Source: Neopestalotiopsis rosae (Eukaryota > Ascomycota > Sordariomycetes > Amphisphaeriales > Sporocadaceae). From it: a DNA stretch of 64,000 bases. Location: the NCBI GenBank assembly GCA_023078685.1, contig JALGAS010000002.1:1-64000 (forward strand), in the 5' to 3' direction. Under the pieces are notes generated by a model that did not search any database, had not been told where the DNA came from, and saw nothing but the letters and a program-made list of their open reading frames with translations. The position numbers and the translations under genes were made by a program. Positions 33,301 to 43,103 of this stretch are shown here, one piece after another (within the stretch, counting starts at the first letter, position 1; every line of letters starts with the position of its first letter).

Positions 33301-33803
33301 CTCACCGCTACTACAACGTGGTGACCAACTTGCTCGGTGGCTGGCATGGCATGCGACTGACGGGTGAGGTACGTCGAGACCAAGGCCTTGCAACCCCTCA
33401 GGACAAGAACAGCAAGTACCGCAAGATTGAACGACAAGCCCGTCACTTTAATCCTCTCAAGGTGCCACGTGCTCTGGCCGCATCTCTGCCTTACAAGTCG
33501 CAGATCGTTCAAATGAAGCCCCAGCGACACACTACGTATATGCAGAAGCGTGCCGTGGTCCTGGGCGGAGAAGAAAAGAAGGCTCGCGATCTTTTGCAGA
33601 AGATCACAACCATTCGCAAGGACACGGAAGCCAAGCGGAAAGCCAAGAAGGACGAGAACCGCGCCAAATTCAAGAAGAGAATGGAGGAAATGAATGACAA
33701 GAAGGAAGCTCGTGAAAAGAGAGAGAAGAAGGAATACTGGGAGCGGGAAGGAAAGAAGCGCAAGGCTGGTGAGGATGGTGGTGGTGGTAAGCGCAGGAGG
33801 TAG
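30342..33803 (+). CDS. BMS1: Ribosome biogenesis GTPase BMS1
   Basis: Two exons (30342-32504, 32553-33803) encode 1137 aa; the 48 bp intron has GTAAGT, an ACTAAC branch and CAG in phase 0. The ATG at 30342 (CCACCATGG) is ideal and gives MDAQSHKPHRKAKEKK, a basic start typical of Bms1. The P-loop GPPGVGKT lies at about 71-78. The GTPase part is divergent, as in the family, with LMIDGNFGFEMETMEFLN. A long acidic Asp/Glu tract covers roughly 400-660. The C-terminal RIBIOP_C/AARP2CN-type domain includes PIYSI and RMLKYTPEHMHC, and a Lys/Arg-rich tail ends the protein. Bms1 works in the nucleolus with Rcl1 in the U3-containing SSU processome, for 18S rRNA processing. The length is close to yeast Bms1 (1183 aa). 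Confidence 0.96.
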
Positions 33804-34200
33804 ATATTGTGTCGTAATTAGACAAACTTGAACATAGTCCATCATATTTACTACTAGACATCTAGCATACTAGAACTATTACTTCGAATATGATTCTTCT
33901 TGTTGATATGCTACACTTTTGTACCTTTGCAATCGTTTCGCCTCTCACCTGTGCTTGTATGAAGTCAGCGTCACTGGGGCACTTGCAAATGGTCTCTAAA
34001 TAGTATCTCTCCATTGTTTTGCTCCCACTACCACTGAAGGAATGTTGTTCACACCAAGACCTTTCCTTCCCACGTGCTCTCCCGTCGTATTGACATATTT
34101 CGTCTATTCAGGCGCTTTGAATGCGCCCCTTCAAACTTGAGTCCCAATCTCATATTGCGAACTAGAATCACCAACAAAACCCTACTCATCCGGATGCGGC
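33804..34200. other. BMS1 3' region, no gene seen
   Basis: About 400 bp of AT-rich sequence follows the BMS1 stop and should contain its poly(A) site. No frame of note. Confidence 0.45.
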
Positions 34201-34380
34201 TCATTGCTTCGCCTCCTCCCCATTCTTCCTATCCTCTTCGTCTTTCTTGAGCTGCTGGGTTGACTCGTCGACAGGATCCTCTACGCTCTCTTTGAACTTT
34301 TGATGAACGGCATCGCTCTGCAAGTCGGGGGATGTTTCATCGTCGTCTTCGTCTGGCAATGTCCCAACTGTTTTCTTGGT
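34201..34380 (-). other. Orphan acidic reading frame, possible terminal exon of a small gene
   Basis: A minus-strand frame from 34380 to a TGA at 34201-34203 encodes 59 residues, including LPDEDDDETSP and a KDEEDRKNGEEAK tail. It is highly charged, without stops and unlike the surrounding sequence. Directly upstream is an in-frame TAG that also forms a perfect intron end (...AGCATAG then ACCAAG). There is no ATG inside, so it would be the last exon of a small gene with its first exon in 34384-35200. I could not find that exon. It may also be a relic. Confidence 0.3.
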
Positions 34381-34383
34381 CTA

Positions 34384-35240
34384 TGCTGTTGTAGCCTATC
34401 GTGATGTTACTGGAAGTGTATGATGGGCACCGAATCTACGTTGCTGTCTTGTATGATGTGACTAAAGAAAATAATTTTTAAACCCTCATGAACCAGAGGT
34501 TTATATAGGCCTCTTTTGAGATAGATGCGAACGAGCTTTTTCATACATGTAACCGTCATGAGTCCATTGTCGCGATGGTGGAAGAATGAGCGATTGATGC
34601 TTGCGGCCAGCTTGCAGATCTTCAGATATGCTTCTATTCTGTTTTCGACTTGACCAGGACACATAAAAGCTCAACATGGATTGTGAAAACAGGCTCTGAA
34701 TCCTTCGTATAAAGTAGTCTCATACTCATTTTTAACCAACTATAGCCGTGCCCTTTGTCGTGACTTTTAGTGCACCGAATCACAAAGAACCATCGTCCCT
34801 TGCGTGCAAATTAATGCACCAACACGGTAACGACCAGGTCACAAGATTTTGCTCATACTTGTCTTTGCCAATTCATCCATAGCACAGCAGTTGAGGTGTG
34901 CGCGAAAGACTGACTGGGTGATTTGATTGCACTCTGCAGTACCGTAGAAGCGATATATAGACCTTCACCGTAATGCTTGCTCAACAGCTCCATTTAATGC
35001 GACGAAAAACAATATCTTCATTCAAGACAGGTCCCATGACGAATCAGTCCGTGTATATATAACAATCTCTCTGTGCGACGAGTGTCTATTACAAATTGCC
35101 GTAGCCGTCCCTCGAACCTTGGCCATTTCCATCCAAACTAAGAGCATAAATAAGAGATTCATTATCGTAACTCCTGTCAACTCCTTGCTTTCATTGAATT
35201 GTAAAAAGAAGCTAAGCGCACACTGCGTGTCGCCAGGAAC
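34384..35240. other. Intergenic, possible 5' part of an unresolved small gene
   Basis: A frame at 34407-34664 (minus, 85 codons) lies just upstream of the orphan acidic exon, but it does not splice to it with good signals. Otherwise there are only short frames and AT-rich sequence. Confidence 0.35.
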
Positions 35241-36799
35241 CTAGAATGCACTCATGGCCCGGGTGACCAAGTGTTCGGCGGTGGTCTCTCCGGTACCCTC
35301 CCCAGTGCCCTCATGTTCGATGTTAGGGTAGTAAAAGGCCGCAACAGCAATACCAACGTAGACCACCACGCATAGGAATCCCTCCAAGTAGTTGCTCTTC
35401 TGATCGCGCAGAAAGTTGCCAATCGTGAGAATTGCCAGTATAAGCATGACAATGTCGAAAATCTCGAAATTCAAGTCCATGTTGATATTGGGCAGACCCC
35501 AGCCGACGAGAATGACGAGAGGCGTGTTCAGAAGCGCAGTCTGTAATGTCGCGCCGACACAGTGAATAAGAGCAAAGTTCATCTGGTTGTCCCATGCTTC
35601 GTCAATGGCGGTAAGATGTTCGGCTGCCTTTTCGACCAACGGTACAAGAATCAAGCCCACAAAAGGGTCCGTGAGGCCGTGCTCCTCGATGATGTATGGA
35701 ATTTCTTGGACCAAGGCGTATGCGATAAGTGTAACCAGTGTCACGGACACGGCCAAGGCGACAATACATTCGGTGAGCGTCAACTTGTCCTTTCTCATAT
35801 CCTTGGCGCGATCGTGATCTCGCTCCTCGTCGTACTCGAGCATGGCGGTGAACAAACCGTGATGCGAAGCGGTCTGGAACCAAATGAATACAACATAAGA
35901 CAAGAGCAAGAGAATTGCAACAGCGTATGAGATGCTCAGCAAACGTGAAGCAACTTCGGCCTGGGTAATGATTTGCTCCTCAACGGCGGTGGTGAGTGAA
36001 TGCTCATAAATGGCCGGGATTGCCAATCCAACACCTCTATACAATGGTCAGTAGTGGCTCTGGAAACAAGAGGTTGGGGTCAATGTACGCAGTCAATAAT
36101 AATCCACTTCCAGCTTCACTGATGGTCTCGTCAAAGGTAGCATCGGGTCGTCGTACGCCAGAGGCAATGAAGCAGCAACCCAGGCAGAGCAGCAGATTCG
36201 CGAGGATGGAACCGAGGATTGCACCCTTGAGCAGAGTGTACTGTTGGTTCTTGAGCAATAACATGAACAGAATAATCTCGACAATGGAAGCAACCCTGCG
36301 TGGAAGAAATATGATTAGCCAAAGCAAGCTGAATATCAGCACGTGCAACAACATACGTCGTCTCGACCAATACACCCAAGACATGGGGCATTTTTCTGGC
36401 AAGCTCTTGCCCAGCGAAACCAATGAGGTTGGCACAAGGAACCATGGCGATGTAAGCCAGAATGAAGCCTAGGGTGTGTCGTTCCGGGAGGGCGTAATGC
36501 ACAGCAATGGCAGCTGGTACAATGGGCCAGAGAATGTTGACGGATCTCGAGAGCCAACTTGTCGAGCGCCATACGATTCTGAAAAAGTGCAGGGGATGAA
36601 GACCCCTTCGTCCACTTTCACCCGCAGACTTGACGCGTACCAAGCCCTTTTGAGGTCTCTTCCTGCCTCGCCTGTGCCCATTCTCGACATCTCCTCGATG
36701 TTGTGGCAGGGCGGCGTCTCGTGAATTTTGCTGAGATGAAAGCCGTGGGCTCTTCTCACGAAGAGCACCATTAGTGCGCGCACTAGGTCTTGACGACAT
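35241..36799 (-). CDS. CAX-type cation/H+ exchanger (divergent Ca2+/H+ antiporter)
   Basis: Three exons (36357-36799, 36089-36295, 35241-36036) encode 481 aa; introns are 61 bp (GTATGT...CAG) and 52 bp (GTACAT, branch CTGAC, TAG). The basic N-terminal 65 residues are cytosolic. About ten or eleven hydrophobic segments follow in two halves, with an acidic loop (EYDEERDHDRAKD) between them. Both alpha repeats are recognisable: GVLVETTVASIVEIILF in the first half, and VGLILVPLVEKAAEHLTAIDEA in the second. In typical Ca2+/H+ exchangers these read close to GLLNATFGNAVELI and PIVGNAAEHVTA, so the usual Asn-rich ion-site residues are changed here. Fold and topology point to a vacuolar or endomembrane antiporter; the transported ion is uncertain. 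Confidence 0.85.
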
Positions 36800-39191
36800 G
36801 ACTTTTGGTCAAGTTCTGGCAGTGGAATCGTGGTACGGTTGGCACTTTGGTATGATACCGGGTGCAGAAGACGCGGCTCGCGTCTAGTCTGCGGAAGATA
36901 CGAAAATAGGAGGAAGAAAGCAGGCTCCAAAGCGGAGGAAGGAGAGGCCAGAGGACAGACCACTTGTACAAAGTAAACTGTCGGGCGACAAGATGTTCAA
37001 CAAGGCGAGACACAGGCCTTATTTTTCCCACCTTTTCTTCAAACTTGAATCAGGGTCTCTCGATTGGAACCAAGTCATCTCGCGGGTAGTGTACACAATT
37101 GGTAAAAACAGGGAAGGAAGGCCGAACAAATGGGTCGTCTCCCAATTTCAGCATAAGCGGCTCGGCGCAGTCATGGACGATTCCTGAGTGGTGCAGTTGG
37201 CATTTCAACGGCTTGGCATACGTTTCACCGTTCAGCCAGTTCAAGGTTACGATGGCACATGTGGGACATTTCTAGAGTGAATCGGATTTTTTCTGGCTGG
37301 ACTGGATCGATCAATCAATGATGCCGACAAGGGCTGCTTACTGAAAGGTAGGTACCGGGTGTCTGTACTATTACCCAACACGTAGACGACTAAAATAACG
37401 CCCTTCTAATGCAGCTTCCATTGGCATTTTCTGGGGTGCTACTGGGGCTAGAACCAGGGGATCCCAGGCATGAATTTGATTCTTGGGGAGAGAACCAGAA
37501 CCGAGGGAGAGACAAGCTTGACGACCGTTCATAGCCAAGAGTATAATTGCGTCAGACTGCATAAAATCCCCCTGAGATCTTGAAAACCACTGCGATTTCA
37601 TCTTGTTTGATTTTATGCCACGCCGGAATAATCACCCAAAGACGATCCCCAGTAGTTGTCAATTGATAGCCCTCATACCACAAGAGACGTGAAGCAATTC
37701 AATTGAATCCGCGACTCTCTCGTGCCTTCACAGGTCCTTTGAACAGGATCTCAAGTCTGTGACTCGTTATTCGGCTCAATGATTGAATTTGGCAGGCCGT
37801 GTCTCTCCAGCAGTGCAAGCGCTGCATATCTCCGACTGAAAAGTTCGGCAGATCCCGCACTCCACACCAACTCAGGTCCCCAACAGCCAAGTCCGACTAT
37901 TTGATTCTAGCGATGCACAGAAAAAAGATTGACATCTGGGCACGTTATCCCAAGCCGACTGGTTCAACTTGGCGAGAAGCTTGAAGAGCTTGTTCCAACG
38001 AAGAGGTATAAACACATTCGGAAGATGGAATCTAAAGTCCTAGCGAATATAAATATTGGGATGGCCACAATTTAAACATGTCGGGGGTAAATGAAAACCA
38101 CCGGAGACAACTGTCGGTCAAAATGAACCGTTTTCGCTTCCAACTCGGATTTACTGGCCTCGAACAGGGGGGCTGGTGTGCTAATTCCAGAAGCCTGGAT
38201 TCAGCTGCCGAGCAAAACAGCACCGTTAAGTCCGATTGAGAAAAACACCGCTCTGTGACGTAGTGGGTCATTTTTCGTGTCAAAAATCCCCACGACGTCC
38301 CCATTCACAATACACCCAAGCAGGGACCATGAGAAACAGGTAACAGATTGAAAACGCAGAATGGCTACTCGAGGCCTCCAATCAATGCATGCAATTTGAC
38401 AATACGAAAGGTGCGAACAAGTGGCTAGCTGAACCCTTGCTCATCGCACTGAACAAAAGTATGCATAGTTAATACAGTTATCTCCTCGACGCAAATGCAA
38501 GTGTGAGAGGAGGCGTCCCAAAAGAAACGATTGAACAACATTGACATGAAGGTGGTTGGATCTCTCATTCTCTCGTAGCAAGTCTTGACGCGCTTGTGGA
38601 CCACGAAGGTTGATCCAATCCCATGCTTCTTCCTTCCCGTATATCGACACGATGCTAACTCCGTCTCATATTCCTTTCAAAATGAATTAGAGGCAGCTTG
38701 GGTTGAGTATGGGTCTGTTTTGGATACCTTGCAAGTCCTATGCATTGCACGACAACACAGCCGCAACATCTAGGTCATATGAGCGATGTCGTAAGAATTC
38801 ATCCCAGTACCCGTCGAGTCTTCCCAACGAGGCTGCGAACCATGCACTGAATGATTTTTGTACTTCGACCACGGAATCATCTCCCGCGCTCGAAATCAAA
38901 TCATATAGTCATGACGATGACGTAATTATTTCGTTATCAAGGGATCCGTCGTATCGTGTGATATGACGTTCCAAGAGTGCATGCGTGGAATTTCTTCTAC
39001 TTGGCCATTCTCCTTGACAATTCTTTCTACTCTATTCTATACTTGCGAGAATCTTGCGCAGAAACAATCTCGAGACTCTTTGACCAGCAAGCTGCTTTGA
39101 CTACATTTGCTTCCAGTGGACCAATCAGACCTCCAACGTACATCATTGTCCACAATGATCTATGCTCTGAGCCAGGTAGACCATGTGGCTC
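36800..39191. other. Gene-poor intergenic stretch, 2.4 kb
   Basis: The promoter of the exchanger gene lies at its left side. All frames are shorter than about 145 codons, and those nearest 39192 are antisense to the acetyltransferase gene. No domain, tRNA or clear repeat was found. Confidence 0.45.
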
Positions 39192-39977
39192 TCACATATC
39201 AGGCACTGCGGCCACCTTCTTGACAACACGAGCCGGTGATCCAATTGCAACGGAAAAGTCGGGAATATCTTTGGTCACGACCGACCCTGCGCCGATAGTG
39301 CATCCCTTGCCAATAGTGACGCCAGGCATGATGGTGACATTGCCACCAATCCAGCAATCATCGCCTATGGATACTGGCTTTGCATACTCGATACCATCTC
39401 GTCGCGACTGAACCTCGGTTTCGTGCGTCGCTGCAAAGATGGAGACGAAAGGGCCAAACAAGACTCTGTTGCCAATCGTGACGAGACCACAATCCAGGAT
39501 GACCAGGCTTCAAGCTGTTAGTGCCACGGGGAGGCCTCGAATCCGCCGACAAACGCCGCTTCGTGAGTGTCTAGACTTACTTGAAGTTGGAGTAAAAGTT
39601 GTCGCCTAGCACAATGTTGCAGCCATAGTCGATATTGATGGGTGGCTCAATGTAAGCTCCCTTGCCGACGCCGCCCAGCGTGCTTTTGAGCAGGTCATAT
39701 CTGAATGCCTCCAAAGACTCGGGCGTGGCATCGTCTGGAAAGTGGTTGTTGTATTTGTGCATGAATCTTCGGGCCTTGAAACGACCTTGCACCAGTTCCG
39801 GAGCCAGACAGTTGTACCTAAAGGCTTGTTAGTATGCTGATCGAAGTCGTGCTTTGAGCATACAGTTTGGACTTACAACACTCCGGAGATCATCTTCTCA
39901 TAGTCGTCACACCATGGCGTATTTTCGAGCTTCTTCGCCGCCTCAATCGCCTGAGGATCTTTTTCGGTGCTGGCCAT
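39192..39977 (-). CDS. Maltose/galactoside O-acetyltransferase-like enzyme (NodL/Maa/LacA family)
   Basis: Three exons (39877-39977, 39581-39817, 39192-39507) encode 217 aa; introns are 59 bp (GTAAGT, branch ACTAAC, TAG) and 73 bp (GTAAGT, branch CACTAAC, AAG). The N-terminal Mac domain reads EKMISGVLYNCLAPEL and GRFKARRF. Hexapeptide repeats of a left-handed beta-helix follow (IGDDCWIGGNVTIMPGVTIG). The catalytic His is expected at about residue 141 in AATHETE, as in ATH-P-L-D of bacterial members. These cytosolic enzymes transfer acetyl from acetyl-CoA to a sugar hydroxyl; the acceptor is not predictable. It lies divergent from the polysaccharide deacetylase gene with 1.4 kb between. Confidence 0.93.
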
Positions 39978-41411
39978 TGCTCGAGAATTCGACGTAGATT
40001 TACAAATCAAAAGTGTCTCTTGGTTTGAAAACGGACGAAATCAGGTCAGAACACGTCTCACGAGTGTCGTTGCTCGTTTATGAGCGCATTGAGCTCGGCG
40101 CCTAGCGCAGCGGTGTATATTTCGGTGCAATTGGCGACCTGATTCGCTAATGCCCCGCCAAACAAGTGAGCCATCACCTAACGATCGGTATTCTGAGTGG
40201 CTAAATCTCGGCACAGGCGCGCCGAGTACTGGCCTACACAATAGCCTTGCTCTTGGCGATCTATCAAGTGAACTCCGTGCCGTATTCCGAAGCTCGCAAC
40301 TCGGAGGTAAGATAATAGTGTACACGTCTGGGGAAGCTCACAACATTCCGGTATTCTGTCTGCCCATCGTCGTGCAAGCGAACCCGCTAGATTGTGGCAT
40401 CTGCACGGTAGTAGTGTTTAGGTGCCGACGGGATCAGGCCCGTCCGAGGGAGGCAACTGCGATTCCTCGCCATCGATTGCAATCAGATCATAGTTGCACA
40501 ATCGTTTTTCGGGCCACTTTTCTGTATGCCCGAAGAAGAATGAGTTTGTGATTATTGGTGATTGTTCAATAGACGGAATGAAACTCACTGAACGATTATG
40601 CATGTCGATTGAGACTTTGTCCGGCCATAATCCTGAGGTTGCAATTTCCTACGTTGCCATGACAGTCAGTTTGTCTTTGCGACAACCTAAAAGAGCTGGG
40701 AAGCATCGTTGAAAGGGTGCATGTCGGCATATCGCAGCAAAACTAGGAACAGTCAACTGTACATCATGCACGTTGCTATTACAATGAAATCGTCGACTCG
40801 GGGTCTTCCGCCGACAACCTTTGCGCATTAAACTCTTGGCTTTTTCGTACCTACCAAACTCCCTGTAAATCTAAACTCTATCTTGCTCAAGCATTCGACT
40901 TTGGAAAGCCAATGTAGTACTCTGGGTTTTTCAGACATCCCGTTGCCCAAGAAACGTAGAGACAATCGCCCGTTCCCAAAAGCTTTTGTGTTAAACACGA
41001 CCACGATAATCACCCAAAGATGGACCTACCAAGTTTGATCCGCATGGCCAGAAAGGCTGTGTGTGTGTTAGTACACCCAGTCTTCTGGCAAGTCGCGACT
41101 AACAGTTGAATTACAGAAAGCACATGCGCAGGTACGCATCAGCAAGCTTCGGACCGGTCATTGACAGTGCAGTTCGGCTTTCAGTCGTTGAATTACCTTC
41201 ATCAAACAGACTTGGTCTCGTTCGGTCAACAAACGTGACTCCTCCTTCTCACTTTATAATGCCTTCTTGATCCAACCACCACTCAGGACTCATTCGCATG
41301 ATTTTTGTTTACCCCCTTCCTTCTCAAATCTATCATCTGCGCCAAAAAGTCGCTTTCGTAGTCATCACTTTCGTTTCCGTGGCTTGGTTGGCGATCCAAG
41401 TTACCGCAGCT
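39978..41411. other. Divergent intergenic region between acetyltransferase and deacetylase genes
   Basis: About 1.4 kb contains both promoters. Frames such as 40150-40551 have no domain. The word GATTCGCTAATGCC (40141-40154) matches part of the repeat at 8107-8146. A TATAAT-like box near 41255 precedes the deacetylase gene. Confidence 0.45.
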
Positions 41412-42463
41412 ATGGCTGGATCTTTGGTGTTGAAATTGCTCGTCCTACTTGCACTGGGCGGTTCCCGTCTGGCGACTGCGAATCGCGATTTGCATCCTCC
41501 ACTTGCCGCTCGGAACCCTCCGGTACCGAATCTTCCAATGCCACAGTCTGTCAGTAAGACGCCGGGCTCAATCATTAACACATGCACCAAGCCCGGAGTG
41601 GTGGCGCTCGCATACGATGACGGACCCGGTATATACACTGATCAGTTGCTGGATATCCTCCGCCAGAACAGCATCCAGGTTACATTCTTCGTCAATGGTA
41701 ACAATGAAGACGGCCCCATTACCGAGGGTACTCTCCCAAAAACGCTCAAGAACACTCTTCTACAAGGACATCAGATCGGCAGCCATACCTGGTCCCATGC
41801 CGACCTCAACTCCCTGACTAGAGAAGAGCGATGGGAGGAAATGGAATCACTGCAAGAAGCCCTGGCTAATGTCACCGGGTTCGCGCCGACCTACATGAGA
41901 CCACCATACTTTTCCTGCACAGACGACTGTGTGCAAGACATGACCGATTTCGGCTTCCGCGTTGTACGTCTCGCCTGAAAAAACATATCTACATGAATAT
42001 ATGCTGATTCTTTCATGAGCAGGTAACGGCAGATCTCGACACCAAGGACTTTTTGGGTGATTACGAGGCGGCACGCAACACCTACAGTAATGCACTGGGT
42101 TCGGCCGACCCGAAGACATCGAGCTTTATAGTACTTGTGCATGACATCCACGAGAGCACGGTCAACCCATTCACCCAGTACATGATTGATGTGGCCGTGA
42201 GATATGGCTACAAATTCATGACCGTAGGAGAATGTCTAGGTGACCCCGAGATCAACTGGTATCATCATTCCGTCAAGACTGAGAAGATTAGCGGGAATAG
42301 CACCATCAACGGAACCCGTGGAAGCACGCTCAATGTTGCTCACCATCCATGGGGCTGGCACCAGCAGCCAGACTGTTCAGGCGCCTCTGCATTCTCTCCA
42401 GTGTATGGATTTTGGATTTGGTGCATCGCTTACTCAATGCTCTGGGCTTTGGGAGGAGTATAG
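41412..42463 (+). CDS. NodB-type polysaccharide (chitin) deacetylase, secreted
   Basis: Two exons (41412-41963, 42023-42463) encode 330 aa; the 59 bp intron starts GTACGT and is phase 0. The ATG at 41412 opens a clear signal peptide (MAGSLVLKLLVLLALGG, cleavage near ATA-NRD). An in-frame ATG at 41298 would add 38 residues with another hydrophobic stretch and remains possible. The NodB fold shows the metal and base pair D69-D70 in AYDDGPG, the metal ligands H125 and H129 in GSHTWSH, and the RPPYFSC motif near 165. The end is hydrophobic after SGASAF, so a GPI anchor is possible. Family members remove N-acetyl groups from chitin or chitooligosaccharides in the wall or outside the cell. Confidence 0.92.
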
Positions 42464-43103
42464 GACGTGGCGGGAGATGTGGAGGAGCAGCATTGGCACA
42501 TGATTCGCATCACTTAATGATCCAAAGGCAACAATGATCCCAGAAAGATCGTTGACATGAGGACAGATAGCATGATAACGATAGTTACTTAATTGACACG
42601 ACTTTTCACGACTCATGGCTTCTGAATTTGTCGTAACGACAAATCTGGGCTTGTCTGCTGGTGAAAGACAAGGCTCGCGGCAGAGAAGATCATCGTGTCA
42701 AGTATGAGCTTATGAAATCTAATGACCTTCGGCCAATGAGTCAGCGGCCAATGAAGAAATAGGGGGTTCATATCCTCCCTTTTCACATGTAAGCAGCCTA
42801 GGACAGCGTATCTGCTTACTTCATCGCTCCAAAATCATTTCAGGGATTGATTCGGAAGAAGAAAAAAACTCTTCCTTTTTCTCAAGAATACTTGCATGTT
42901 TTTCTGATACTAATGATTCACAACTCATACTGCTACAGTACTACGAAAATGGCTTGCGCTAGCATTTTACAGTCTGACGTCGACACCCGTTGATCGGCCC
43001 CACCGCGGGGTGTGTCGTCGACTCGAAATCTCGAAGCTTCAGTCTTTGCCCCAGCTTCAGTGAATGCGCCAAACTATTTTCCATACGCAAAGCAGCATTC
43101 GAT
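42464..43103. other. Intergenic, probable LTN1 promoter
   Basis: About 640 bp between tandem plus-strand genes. No frame, repeat or RNA gene of note was seen. Confidence 0.45.

Noticed and set aside
38703..38966. 87-codon plus-strand frame in the 36.8-39.2 kb gap
   Set aside because: Short, with no domain or splice extension and ordinary intergenic composition.
40150..40551. 133-codon plus-strand frame in the acetyltransferase/deacetylase gap
   Set aside because: No recognisable motif, and overlapping frames on the other strand are similarly open.
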